From NCBI RefSeq assembly GCF_000820225.1, contig NZ_CDDK01000010.1, positions 42,196-106,195 on the forward strand: a stretch of DNA of 64,000 bases, given 5' to 3'. Below the pieces are notes generated by a model. The model did not search any database. It saw nothing but the letters and a program-made list of their open reading frames with translations, and had not been told where the DNA came from. Position 1 is the stretch's first letter, and each line of letters opens with the position of its first letter. A program made the position numbers and the translations under genes. Positions 18,065 through 26,079 of this stretch are shown in pieces. This DNA comes from Aeromonas veronii bv. veronii. Lineage in GTDB: Bacteria; Pseudomonadota; Gammaproteobacteria; Enterobacterales; Aeromonadaceae.

Positions 18065-19645
18065 ATGAGCAGTGCCCAAGACAAGGACGATATCTTGCTG
18101 GACGACGACATCATCGAACTCGATGATGAGGAGGTCGTGGTCCCCAAGGCACTCAACCCATGGCAAGTGCTGATCGTGGATGATGAGCCGGATATCCATC
18201 ATGCCACCCGCCTGGCCCTCTCCAACATTCACTACAAATCCCGTCCGCTGGAGCTGCTCAATGCCTACAGCGGCGCCGAAGCTGGCCGCATGCTGGAGGC
18301 CAATCCCAGGATTGCGCTGATCCTGCTCGATGTGGTGATGGAGACCGAAGACGCAGGTCTGCGGCTGGTGCACCGGATCCGCAACGAAATGCACAACTCG
18401 CTGGTGCGGATCGTGCTGCGTACCGGCCAACCCGGCCAAGCCCCCGAGCAGCGGGTGATCCTCGATTACGACATCAATGACTACAAGACCAAGACCGAGC
18501 TGACGGTACAAAAGCTCTACACCACTGTCATCGCATCCCTGCGTTCATACGAAACCCTCAGTGCCATCGACAAGAGCCGGCAGGGGCTCGGCAAAATTCT
18601 CGAAGGGGCGGGCGATCTCTACCATCTTCATTCACTCAAGGAGTTTGCCTCCGGCGTGCTGAAACAGATCAGCGCCATTCTCGATGTGGGCACCGAAGGG
18701 GCTATCTGCGCCGAGCGCCGTCCCGGCGAACAGGGGCTGGAGATCCTCGCCGCTACCGGCGACTACGAGACTCTGCTGGATGATGGCAAGATCACCGACT
18801 TTCCCACCCTCAATGACTCGGTCATGAAGGCACTGGCGGCGCGCTGCAACCGCTTTGAACACCCTCAGGATTCCCTCTATATCGCCGCCCAGAATGGTCG
18901 CGAGTTCGTGCTGAGTTTTACCCCGACCCAGCCCCTCGATCCCCTCGAATGCGATCTGCTGGATGTCTTCTGCCAGCGCATCTCGGCGGCCTACGACAAC
19001 CTCTATCTCTACAACCAGTTGCTGCGCGCCCAGGAGGCCACCGTGGTGGCACTGGCGGCGCTGGCGGAGTTTCGCGACTCCGATACCGGCGAGCATGTCT
19101 TGCGGGTGCAGAAGCTCTCGGATGCCATCGTGGCCGAATTGAAGCAGATGACGGCCTATCCCGAGCAGCTGACCCCGGAGTTTGTCGAGATGATCGGCAT
19201 GGCCTCCATCCTGCACGATGTGGGCAAGGTGGGCACCCCGGATCATATCCTGCACAAGCCCGGCCGTTTCGACCCGGAAGAGCGGGCCATCATGGAGCAG
19301 CATGCCGGTATCGGCGCCAATATCCTGCACAAGGCGGGCGAAATGGTGGAGGGAACCAGCTACCTCTCGCTGGGGGCAGAGATCGCCCGGGGCCACCATG
19401 AGCACTTCGATGGTAAAGGCTACCCGCAGCAGCTGGCAGGCCAGCAGATCCCCCTGTCGGCGAGGATTGTGGCGGTGGTCGATGTATTCGATGCCCTGCT
19501 CAGCAAGCGCCCCTACAAAGAACCCTGGACGCTGGCGCAGACCATGGAGTATATCCAGTCCCGCTCCGGCACCCAGTTTGACCCTCATGTAGTGACAGCC
19601 CTGTCGCGACTGGTCAACGAATCGAGACTCCCCTACTCGCTCTGA
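18065..19645 (+). CDS. response regulator with REC, DUF3369 and HD-GYP domains
   Basis: The protein has 526 aa from the ATG at 18065 (GGAGG about 10 nt upstream; the frame opens at a TTG at 18041). An acidic N-terminal leader is followed by a receiver domain (VLIVDDEPDIHH, phospho-acceptor Asp89 in LLDVVM), a DUF3369 sensory-like region, and a C-terminal HD-GYP domain. The HD motif is ILHDVGKVGTPD (about residue 384) and the GYP motif is HHEHFDGKGYPQQLAG. Intact HD-GYP domains hydrolyse cyclic di-GMP. No histidine kinase or cyclase lies beside it, so its input partner is unknown. It stands alone between unrelated genes. Confidence 0.88.
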   Translation: MSSAQDKDDILLDDDIIELDDEEVVVPKALNPWQVLIVDDEPDIHHATRLALSNIHYKSRPLELLNAYSGAEAGRMLEANPRIALILLDVVMETEDAGLRLVHRIRNEMHNSLVRIVLRTGQPGQAPEQRVILDYDINDYKTKTELTVQKLYTTVIASLRSYETLSAIDKSRQGLGKILEGAGDLYHLHSLKEFASGVLKQISAILDVGTEGAICAERRPGEQGLEILAATGDYETLLDDGKITDFPTLNDSVMKALAARCNRFEHPQDSLYIAAQNGREFVLSFTPTQPLDPLECDLLDVFCQRISAAYDNLYLYNQLLRAQEATVVALAALAEFRDSDTGEHVLRVQKLSDAIVAELKQMTAYPEQLTPEFVEMIGMASILHDVGKVGTPDHILHKPGRFDPEERAIMEQHAGIGANILHKAGEMVEGTSYLSLGAEIARGHHEHFDGKGYPQQLAGQQIPLSARIVAVVDVFDALLSKRPYKEPWTLAQTMEYIQSRSGTQFDPHVVTALSRLVNESRLPYSL

Positions 19646-19793
19646 CCCTCTTTGCTCGCAACTCCACATACTCTGCCGGTGACTTTGCTCACCGGCAGGG
19701 CATCAAAACAGCCATTTTGTTGCATCCCGCACACATCAAAGCGCCGCAAAGCGGAAACATCCCCCTTCTTTGTTAGCGATAGCCGCTGAAATA

Positions 19794-19821
19794 TGGTCAT
19801 TTAACATCACATCGCTATAAT
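19794..19821 (+). promoter_or_regulatory. likely promoter of ppa
   Basis: TGGTCA (19794-19799) and a consensus TATAAT (19816-19821) are 16 bp apart, about 40 nt before the ppa start. The -35 match is weak but the -10 is perfect. Confidence 0.45.
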
Positions 19822-19861
19822 ATCGGCCTGCAAACCTGATACTAACAACGAAGGAATTATC

Positions 19862-20392
19862 ATGAGCCTGAACCTGGTACCGGCCGGCAAGAGCCTGCCC
19901 GACGATATCTATGTCATCATCGAAATCCCGCAGAATGCCGACCCGATCAAATACGAAGTCGACAAGGACAGCGGTGCTATTTTCGTCGATCGCTTCATGT
20001 CTACCCCGATGTTCTATCCGTGCAACTACGGCTACGTGAACGCGACCCTCTCTCTGGATGGTGACCCCGTCGACGTACTGGTTCCGACCCCCTACCCGCT
20101 GCTGGCCGGTTCCGTCATTCGCTGCCGCCCGGTTGGCGTGCTGAAGATGACCGACGAATCTGGCGAAGATGCCAAGATCGTTGCTGTACCGCACTCCAAG
20201 CTGACCAAGCAGTACGACCACATCCAGGATGTGAACGATCTGCCGGAACTGCTGAAAGCCCAGATCCAGCACTTCTTCGAGCGCTACAAAGAGCTGGAAG
20301 CGGGCAAATGGGTCAAGGTGGAAGGCTGGGGCGATAAGGCTGCAGCCGAAGCCGAGATCAAAACCTCTGCCGAGCGTTACGCTGCCAAGTAA
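19862..20392 (+). CDS. ppa: inorganic pyrophosphatase (family I)
   Basis: Ppa hydrolyses pyrophosphate to drive biosynthetic reactions to completion in the cytoplasm. The protein has 176 aa, identical to E. coli. The signature DGDPVDVLV (about residues 65-73) carries the metal-binding aspartates, with [13 protein letters not shown] upstream and the KPxx[10 protein letters not shown] and DDHIQD-like segments downstream ([11 protein letters not shown]). AAGGAATT precedes the ATG. Codon choice is strongly biased, as expected for a highly expressed housekeeping gene. A terminator follows. Confidence 0.97.
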   Translation: MSLNLVPAGKSLPDDIYVIIEIPQNADPIKYEVDKDSGAIFVDRFMSTPMFYPCNYGYVNATLSLDGDPVDVLVPTPYPLLAGSVIRCRPVGVLKMTDESGEDAKIVAVPHSKLTKQYDHIQDVNDLPELLKAQIQHFFERYKELEAGKWVKVEGWGDKAAAEAEIKTSAERYAAK

Positions 20393-20408
20393 GCGTCACT
20401 TCGCTTGT

Positions 20409-20436
20409 AAAAAAGGCGCCTTATGGCGCCTTTTTT
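20409..20436. terminator. bidirectional terminator after ppa
   Basis: AAAAAAGGCGCC and GGCGCCTTTTTT form a perfect 12-bp inverted repeat around TTAT. The minus-strand gene overlaps it, ending inside it. Confidence 0.9.
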
Positions 20437-20768
20437 GTCGGTATTTGCGGTAGCTGACCGGCCGCATCTTCGGCAGGATTGCCCTGAATGTATATTTCAC
20501 GGCCATCTTTCTGGTAGGGACGATAGTAATCACCGCCACAGCGATAGCCGCCGCCCGGCTGGCTCATCAGCTCGCAGTTGACCGGCAATACCTCCAGCCA
20601 CTTGATAGCCTGCTGATAACGCAGCCACTCCTGCCATTCGTGTTCGCGCGCCAGCTGGTCACGCAGGGCAAAGGTATCCGCAACGGACATCCCCTTGTTG
20701 ACGATCACCTGACCCGCCATGGCTGGCAGGCTGAGCAGCCCAAACAGCACTATGCTCCAAGGCTTCAT
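20421..20768 (-). CDS. small exported protein of unknown function
   Basis: The protein has 115 aa from the ATG at 20768, which follows CTGGAGGGG; an upstream in-frame start at 20813 has no such site. A signal peptide (residues 1-18, ending AMA) predicts export to the periplasm. The mature part is rich in Trp, Gln and Tyr, with two cysteines (NCELMSQPGGGYRCGGDYY) that could form a disulfide. I do not recognise the family. Its stop lies inside the ppa terminator. It is divergent from the larger exported protein at 20.9 kb. Confidence 0.65.
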   Translation of the reverse strand: MKPWSIVLFGLLSLPAMAGQVIVNKGMSVADTFALRDQLAREHEWQEWLRYQQAIKWLEVLPVNCELMSQPGGGYRCGGDYYRPYQKDGREIYIQGNPAEDAAGQLPQIPTKKAP

Positions 20769-20907
20769 AACCCCTCCAGAGTGACTTAATTTCACAATTA
20801 AATTAAAAGTCACATCAATCTGTTATCCAGATCACAAAACGAAACATCACCAAAGTGCTTCCGGCTCACCTAGTTGTTAATTATCGTCCACGGCAGGAAG
20901 CACCACC

Positions 20908-21798
20908 ATGAAGCTGACCCCCGCGCTGTTGCTCAGCCTCACTCTCAGCACCACCCTTGGTGCCACAAGCAACGCCAGCGAGATCAACATGAGCTGGCAG
21001 TGGCAATCCACCGATGGCCAGCGCAAGCACTTCCAGCTGACCACCGACGATCAGGTGATGGCCGCCAGTCGCCACGAGATGAGCCTGCTGAAGGCTTCCC
21101 TCACCAATCCGCTGGAGACCCTTTACGCCTACATCAGCCCGCGGCTCTACAACAGCATCAACCTGATCAACCAGAGCAGCCCCGAGACCGCGACCAAATT
21201 TCGCAATCTGGAGCAGGCCTTCACCCTGCGGGACGACAGCATGGAGTCGCTGCTGTTTTGGCAAGCCTACCAGCAGTATCAGGAGGATGCCTTCTACCAG
21301 ATGAGGGTGATCCCCTGCGTCCATCCTGCCAATCGCAAACTGCCTTGCGTGCGACCCGATTACTCCCAGCTCTTCTACCACTTCAAGGGGCATCTCAAGC
21401 CGCTGGCGCAGCAATTTGCGGCCAAGGATCTCGCTACCAGCGTCAGCCTGCTGCAGGAGTGGCTGAACGCCATCCCCACCCAGCCGGAGCAGCTCGATCA
21501 CTTCGCGCCGCCGCTGCAGGCGTTGCAGGATAACAAGGCCGATAGCGACGAGAAGGCGCTGTTGATGGCCAGTCTGCTTGCGGAGCTGGCGCCGCAATAT
21601 GTGCTCAGCATCATCTATCCGGATATCAGCATCGGCAGCGTCTCCCCTGCCTGGCTTGCCATTACGGCAGACAGTGGCGTACCCGGTGATGTGGTGGTGA
21701 TCAACAATCAGCGCCATGTGCTGCTGACCGGCTCGTCCCTGCTGGCCCAGCAGATGACCATGGCCAAGATCCCCCTCATCAGCGAGTCGCTCTACTGA
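20908..21798 (+). CDS. exported protein of unknown function
   Basis: The protein has 296 aa and a signal peptide of about 23 residues (LLLSLTLSTTLGATSNAS). The mature protein looks alpha-helical and has only two cysteines, spaced CVHPANRKLPC, likely a periplasmic disulfide. No membrane anchor or catalytic motif is evident, and I cannot place it in a family. GGCAGGAAG precedes the ATG. It is followed by a 220-bp gap before ytfJ, which has its own operator, so it is probably transcribed separately. Confidence 0.65.
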   Translation: MKLTPALLLSLTLSTTLGATSNASEINMSWQWQSTDGQRKHFQLTTDDQVMAASRHEMSLLKASLTNPLETLYAYISPRLYNSINLINQSSPETATKFRNLEQAFTLRDDSMESLLFWQAYQQYQEDAFYQMRVIPCVHPANRKLPCVRPDYSQLFYHFKGHLKPLAQQFAAKDLATSVSLLQEWLNAIPTQPEQLDHFAPPLQALQDNKADSDEKALLMASLLAELAPQYVLSIIYPDISIGSVSPAWLAITADSGVPGDVVVINNQRHVLLTGSSLLAQQMTMAKIPLISESLY

Positions 21799-21986
21799 CG
21801 CAGACAGCTCAGACCAGCAGCCACTTCATTGATTTTTATCGATGTCATGCCATCCTAGCCGCCCTTGCCAGCCAACCACCTGACTGGCGGGGCGCCGACG
21901 CTTCTGAACCGCGATCTTATTTAACACTTTTTAAACAGATCCGATCAGTTTAGGATGAAGCTCGCCCATTCCCTCAATCCGAAACT

Positions 21987-22001
21987 CGTTATAACATAAC
22001 A
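21987..22001 (+). promoter_or_regulatory. Zur-like operator upstream of ytfJ and the zinc cluster
   Basis: CGTTATAACATAACA contains GTTATAACATAAC, one base from the core GTTATAATATAAC of gammaproteobacterial Zur sites (as known upstream of znuA/znuC). It ends 17 nt before the ytfJ ATG. The position suits a zinc-responsive repressor acting on ytfJ and, by read-through, on the five genes behind it. Confidence 0.6.
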
Positions 22002-22018
22002 AATGGAGTGTCATCAGG

Positions 22019-22561
22019 ATGAAACATCTCGTACTTACTTTGGCGCTGCTGCCATCTCTGGTCTTTGCTCACAACTTCAAGGATGGCAACACGGTGCCGC
22101 TGGTCAATGTCAGTGACAAGGGCGAGCTGGTACTGAATGGCAAGGATATCGGCTACCAGCCGTGGCAGAGCACCTCGCTCACCGGCAAGGTGTTCCTGAT
22201 CCAGCATATTGCCGGTCGCTCCAGTGCCAAGGAGCTGAACGCCCCGATGATCGAGGCGATCAAGGCCGCCAAGTTGCCGCAAGACAAGTACCAGACCGTT
22301 ACCGTCATCAACAGCAATGACGCCATCTGGGGCACCTCCGGCTTCGTGAAGAGCAGTGCCGAGGACAGCAAGAAAGAGTTTCCCTGGTCCGCCATGGTGC
22401 TGGATGCCAAGGGCATGGCGCGCAACGCCTGGGATCTGACGCCGGAAAGCTCGGCGATCATCCTGCTGGATAAAGAGGGCAAGGTGCTGTTTGCCAAAGA
22501 TGGCCAGCTCGATGCCAACAACATTGCTACCGTGATGGGGCTTATCAAGTCCCATCTCTAA
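22019..22561 (+). CDS. ytfJ: YtfJ-family periplasmic thioredoxin-fold protein
   Basis: The protein has 180 aa (E. coli YtfJ 184). A signal peptide (residues 1-16, ending VFA) is followed by a thioredoxin-like domain without the CxxC motif. Diagnostic family segments are LIQHIAGRSSAKELNAPMIE, AIKAAKLPQDKYQT and VINSNDAIWGTSGFVKSS. The biochemical role is unknown. GGAGTGTCATCAGG precedes the ATG. A Zur-like site lies just upstream, and the gene is followed after a weak hairpin by a zinc-uptake-type cluster, so a role in zinc homeostasis is a plausible inference. Confidence 0.88.
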   Translation: MKHLVLTLALLPSLVFAHNFKDGNTVPLVNVSDKGELVLNGKDIGYQPWQSTSLTGKVFLIQHIAGRSSAKELNAPMIEAIKAAKLPQDKYQTVTVINSNDAIWGTSGFVKSSAEDSKKEFPWSAMVLDAKGMARNAWDLTPESSAIILLDKEGKVLFAKDGQLDANNIATVMGLIKSHL

Positions 22562-22570
22562 GTCAGAGAG

Positions 22571-22593
22571 AAAGGGCGCTGATGGCGCCCTTT
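22571..22593 (+). terminator. weak terminator or attenuator between ytfJ and the zinc cluster
   Basis: AAAGGGCGC and GCGCCCTTT form a 9-bp stem with a 5-nt loop but only three Us follow. Partial read-through into the cluster 13 nt later is likely because no separate promoter is obvious there. Confidence 0.55.
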
Positions 22594-22605
22594 CCATAAG
22601 GGTCT

Positions 22606-22905
22606 ATGGGTCGTATCAAGCTGAAAATCTGGATCTTGCTGCTGGGCTGGTTATGGCTGCAGCCTGCCCTTGCCCGGCACCAGTTTGAATCCGTCCTGCC
22701 CGGCCACGACGACCATCACTGCCTGGTTTGCGCCCTCCATCTGGATGGCAAACAGGTCATCACCGCCACCCCCTATTGTTTCCCCGGTTCGACCTCTGTT
22801 CTGCCCGCTGTTGCAACCATGCAACGCTCGGCGGATACCGCCACGCTTCACAGCTATGCCATCCGTGCGCCGCCCGCCTCTGTTTTTATCTATCCCTTTG
22901 TTTAA
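22606..22905 (+). CDS. small His/Cys metal-binding-type exported protein of the zinc cluster
   Basis: The protein has 99 aa. An N-terminal signal or anchor (WILLLGWLWLQPALA) is followed by PGHDDHHCLVCALHLDG, a compact His/Asp/Cys cluster suited to metal binding, and a C-terminal AIRAPPASVF motif seen in small DUF2946/DUF2607-like proteins. In Vibrio the same small protein type precedes a DUF2796 protein, an ABC ATPase, a permease and a DUF3299 protein (the ZrgABCDE zinc-uptake system), and the order here is the same. Family assignment is from memory of that arrangement. Confidence 0.65.
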   Translation: MGRIKLKIWILLLGWLWLQPALARHQFESVLPGHDDHHCLVCALHLDGKQVITATPYCFPGSTSVLPAVATMQRSADTATLHSYAIRAPPASVFIYPFV

Positions 22906-22937
22906 TTTCACTATTTGTTTTGAAAAAAGGATTAAAG

Positions 22938-23534
22938 ATGAAAGCAGTTACTCTGTTGCTGGCCGCTGCGGCCTTTGGCGCACACGCAAATCACGACGAA
23001 CACGAGAGCCACAGCCACGGCGCCCACGAGCATGGCCACGGCCACCTCAATCTGGTGGTCGATGGTGACCAGCTGATGATCGAGCTGCAGGCCCCCGCTG
23101 CCGATCTGGTGGGCTTCGAGCACGCAGCCAAGAGCGATGAAGAGAAGGCGCAATACGCCAAAGCGGTCGCCCGCCTCCAGCAACCTGACGCCCTGTTCCG
23201 CTTCGACCCGGCGGCTGGCTGCAAACTGACCCAGCAGGAGCTGCAAGCAGCCAAAGAAGAGCATGATCACGACCATGACCATGACCATGACCATGACCAT
23301 GACAAGGCTGCCAGCGACAAACATGAAGACCACCATGATCATGACGAAGCGGGTCACGCCGATATGGGCGCCATGTACACCTACACCTGCGCCACCCCGG
23401 CCAAACTGACCGGCCTTGAGGCGACCCTGTTCAGCGTCTATCCGAGCCTTGAGAAGCTGAGCGTGCAGGGGATCCTGCCCACCGGCCAGACCGCTGGCGA
23501 GCTGACCCCGTCCGCCAACAAGCTGAGCTGGTAA
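22938..23534 (+). CDS. histidine-rich periplasmic zinc-binding protein (DUF2796, ZrgA-like)
   Basis: The protein has 198 aa from the ATG at 22938. A signal peptide ends at AHA. The mature N terminus is NHDEHESHSHGAHEHGHGH, and a central stretch alternates His and Asp (HDHDHDHD, encoded by a hexanucleotide repeat). Both are classic zinc-gathering tracts. A DUF2796-type domain surrounds them (LNLVVDGDQLMIELQAPAAD, LVGFEHAAKSDEEK). Such proteins capture Zn(II) for a dedicated ABC-type importer. The next gene starts 4 nt after its stop. A 268-residue reading starting upstream overlaps the previous gene and is unnecessary. Confidence 0.82.
   Translation: MKAVTLLLAAAAFGAHANHDEHESHSHGAHEHGHGHLNLVVDGDQLMIELQAPAADLVGFEHAAKSDEEKAQYAKAVARLQQPDALFRFDPAAGCKLTQQELQAAKEEHDHDHDHDHDHDHDKAASDKHEDHHDHDEAGHADMGAMYTYTCATPAKLTGLEATLFSVYPSLEKLSVQGILPTGQTAGELTPSANKLSW
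23271..23303 (+). repeat. hexanucleotide repeat (GACCAT)5.5 encoding His-Asp
   Basis: Five and a half tandem GACCAT units encode alternating Asp-His in the zinc-binding linker. Slippage would change the length of the metal tract by two residues per unit without a frameshift. Confidence 0.9.
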
Positions 23535-23538
23535 CGCC

Positions 23539-24228
23539 ATGAAAAAAGCCGTGGTTGAGATCCGCGATCTGGCCTTTGCCTGGCCAGGTGGCGACGCTGT
23601 ACTCGATCTGCCCGCCCTCACCATCCGCGAGGGTGAGCGGGTCTTTATCAAGGGCCCGTCGGGCTCCGGCAAATCGACCCTGCTCGGGTTGCTGGCCGGG
23701 ATCCAGACCGCCAACCACGGCACCCTGGAGGTGCTGGGCCAACCATTGGCCCGGCTCTCTGGCCGTGCCCGTGACCACTTCCGGGCGGCCAATCTGGGTT
23801 ATATCTTCCAGCAGTTCAATCTGCTGCCCTTTCTCTCGGTGCAGGACAACGTGACCGCTGCCCTCACCTTTTCGCCCGCCAAACGGGCTCGCCTGCAAGG
23901 GAGTCCGGAGCAGGAGGCGCGCCGTCTGCTGGCGGAGCTGCAACTGCCGGACGAGGCGCTGCATCGCCCCGTCCATGCCCTCAGCATCGGCCAGCAGCAG
24001 CGGGTTGCCGCCGCACGGGCGCTGATCGGCTCGCCACCACTGGTGATCGCCGACGAGCCCACCTCGGCACTCGACACCGACAACCGGGCGGCCTTTATCA
24101 AGCTGTTGTTCGAGGAGTGCGACAAGCAGGGCTCGACCCTGATCTTCGTCAGTCACGATCCTTACCTCGAACCCCTGTTCCCACGGGTGGAAAACCTGCA
24201 ACAACTTAACCGGAGGGCTACGTGCTAA
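23539..24228 (+). CDS. ABC transporter ATP-binding protein of the zinc cluster (LolD/MacB type)
   Basis: The protein has 229 aa. Walker A is GPSGSGKST (about residue 39), the Q-loop is IFQQFNLLPF, the signature is LSIGQQQR instead of LSGGQ, Walker B is LVIADEP, and the H-loop is VSHDP. It belongs to the LolD/MacB ATPase class that works with FtsX-like permeases, not to classic ZnuC importers. It is sandwiched between the His-rich binding protein and the permease, with a 7-nt overlap to the latter. It therefore supplies energy for the ZrgABCDE-like zinc system, inferred from order. Confidence 0.85.
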   Translation: MKKAVVEIRDLAFAWPGGDAVLDLPALTIREGERVFIKGPSGSGKSTLLGLLAGIQTANHGTLEVLGQPLARLSGRARDHFRAANLGYIFQQFNLLPFLSVQDNVTAALTFSPAKRARLQGSPEQEARRLLAELQLPDEALHRPVHALSIGQQQRVAAARALIGSPPLVIADEPTSALDTDNRAAFIKLLFEECDKQGSTLIFVSHDPYLEPLFPRVENLQQLNRRATC

Positions 24229-25469
24229 AGCTCGCCCTGCAAAGTCTCTGGGCCCGTCGCCTCACCGCCGGGCTCACCCTGCTGGCTGTCGCCATCAGCG
24301 TCACCCTGCTACTCGGGGTGGAGCGGGTGCGCACCCAGGCCCGCGAAAGCTTCTCCAACACCGTCTCGGGCACCGATCTCATCGTTGGCGCCCGCTCCGG
24401 TCAGGTTAACCTGCTGCTCTACTCGGTGTTTCGCATCGGCAACCCCACCAACAACGTGGGGTGGGACTCCTATCAGGCCATCAAACAGAAACCGGGCGTC
24501 GCCTGGACCATCCCGCTTTCCCTTGGTGACTCCCACAAGGGATTTCGGGTGCTCGGCACCAATGGCGACTACTTCACCCACCTGAAGTACGGTCAGCAGC
24601 AGTCGCTACAACTGCGCGAGGGGCGGCCATTCGAGACGCCGTTTGAAGCGGTGCTCGGCGCTCAGGTGGCCGAGAAGCTCGGCTATCACCTTGACCAATC
24701 CATCGTCATCGCCCACGGCGCTGGCAACACCTCGTTCAGCCAGCACGACAATCTGCCGTTCAAGGTGGTGGGTATTCTGGCACCGACCGGTACGCCCATC
24801 GATCGCACCATCCATGTGCCGCTGGCGGGGATAGAGGCGATCCATCTCGGTTGGGACACCGGCCGCCACAGCAAGAACGTGACGCCGGAGCAGGCGCTGG
24901 CGCAGGATCTCACCCCGAAAACCATCACCGCCTTTATGGTGGGGCTGAGCAACCGGATCCTGGCGTTCCAGCTGCAACGCAGCGTCAACACCTATCCCAA
25001 AGAGCCGTTGATGGCGATCCTGCCAGGCGCCGCCCTGCAGGAGCTGTGGAGCCTGATGAGCGTGGCGGAAACGGCCCTGTCGGTCATCGCCGGTTTCGTG
25101 GTGGTGGCAGGCCTGATCGGCATGCTGACTACCCTGCTGGCGGGGCTTAACGAGCGGCGCCGGGAGCTCGCCATCTTGCGATCCCTCGGCGCGGGCCCTG
25201 CCCACCTGTTCCTGCTGCTGGCGCTGGAAGCCATGGCGCTGACCACGGTCGGTATCGCTCTCGGGGTCGCCGTGCTCTATCTGGGGCAGGGGCTTGCCTC
25301 GCCCTGGCTGCTCAGCCACTATGGCCTGCAACTGAGTCTGGGGCTGCCGAGCACCTACGAGTGGCAGTTGCTGGGGGTAGTGTGGCTGGCAGGCATGGTG
25401 ATCGGCCTGCTCCCTGCCGCCCGCGCTTACCGCTACAGCCTGAGCGATGGCATGAGCATTCGCGTCTAG
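24222..25469 (+). CDS. FtsX/MacB-type ABC permease of the zinc cluster
   Basis: The protein has 415 aa and starts at a GTG that overlaps the ATPase gene; GGAGGG lies upstream. Topology is of MacB type: one N-terminal transmembrane helix (LTAGLTLLAVAISVTLLLG), a large periplasmic domain of about 240 residues (starting VRTQARESF), then three C-terminal helices with NERRRELAILRSLGA, the coupling segment seen in FtsX-like permeases. This architecture usually moves or pulls on periplasmic partners (mechanotransmission), so its use for zinc would be unusual and interesting. Confidence 0.85.
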   Translation: MLKLALQSLWARRLTAGLTLLAVAISVTLLLGVERVRTQARESFSNTVSGTDLIVGARSGQVNLLLYSVFRIGNPTNNVGWDSYQAIKQKPGVAWTIPLSLGDSHKGFRVLGTNGDYFTHLKYGQQQSLQLREGRPFETPFEAVLGAQVAEKLGYHLDQSIVIAHGAGNTSFSQHDNLPFKVVGILAPTGTPIDRTIHVPLAGIEAIHLGWDTGRHSKNVTPEQALAQDLTPKTITAFMVGLSNRILAFQLQRSVNTYPKEPLMAILPGAALQELWSLMSVAETALSVIAGFVVVAGLIGMLTTLLAGLNERRRELAILRSLGAGPAHLFLLLALEAMALTTVGIALGVAVLYLGQGLASPWLLSHYGLQLSLGLPSTYEWQLLGVVWLAGMVIGLLPAARAYRYSLSDGMSIRV

Positions 25470-25501
25470 CGAAACGCCCAAAAATAGAAACAGAAGGACA
25501 G

Positions 25502-25975
25502 ATGATGAAGTGGAAAATTGTGGCGCTGCTCGCCAGCCTGCTGGTGCTGCCCGCCCTGGCCGCCGATTACAAGACCATCGACTGGGATGTGCTTATCCCG
25601 GAAGGGGAGAAACTGCTGCCACCGCCCCAGGTCAATCACGAAGATCCCATGTCGGTGCCGCAACCGGTGGGTGGGGTAAACAAGACGCTGGACAACCAGG
25701 ATGTGCGCATTCCGGGCTTCGTGGTGCCGCTGGAAGGGGATGCCAAGAAGATCACCGCCTTCCTGCTGGTGCCCTACTTCGGCGCCTGCATCCATGTGCC
25801 GCCGCCCCCCACCAATCAGGTGATCTATGTGAGCTACCCCAAGGGGGCGCCGGTGGATGATCTGTGGGATGCCATCTGGGTGAAGGGCAAGATGCGCACA
25901 GTCAGCTCCAGCCACGAGATGGCCACCGCCTCCTATTCGATGGAAGCGGTCGAGGTGAGCGTCTACGAGGAGTAA
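25502..25975 (+). CDS. DUF3299 exported protein of the zinc cluster
   Basis: The protein has 157 aa from the first of two tandem ATGs (25502) after CAGAAGGA. A signal peptide ends at ALA (residue 20). The conserved DUF3299 body includes DWDVLIPEGEK, RIPGFVVPLEG, FLLVPYFGACIHVPPPPTNQ and TASYSMEAVEV. The single Cys and His in GACIHVPPP could bind metal. It is the last gene of the ytfJ/zinc cluster and is followed by a terminator. The function is unknown beyond that context. Confidence 0.82.
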   Translation: MMKWKIVALLASLLVLPALAADYKTIDWDVLIPEGEKLLPPPQVNHEDPMSVPQPVGGVNKTLDNQDVRIPGFVVPLEGDAKKITAFLLVPYFGACIHVPPPPTNQVIYVSYPKGAPVDDLWDAIWVKGKMRTVSSSHEMATASYSMEAVEVSVYEE

Positions 25976-25987
25976 TTCTCCCATTGC

Positions 25988-26020
25988 AAAAAAAGCGGCC
26001 TCCACGGAGGCCGCTTTGTT
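25988..26020 (+). terminator. terminator of the zinc cluster
   Basis: AAAGCGGCCTCC pairs with GGAGGCCGCTTT around AC, followed by GTT and preceded by an A7 run. Confidence 0.8.
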
Positions 26021-26079
26021 ATCTTGGCATCCCGGTTGGAGTAACATTCAGCTCCAGAACCTGTGCGAATGGAGTCAGC

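Noticed and set aside
22728..23534. 268-codon version of the His-rich protein starting at 22728
   Set aside because: It would overlap the preceding gene by 178 bp; the ATG at 22938 gives a clean signal peptide and ribosome-binding site.
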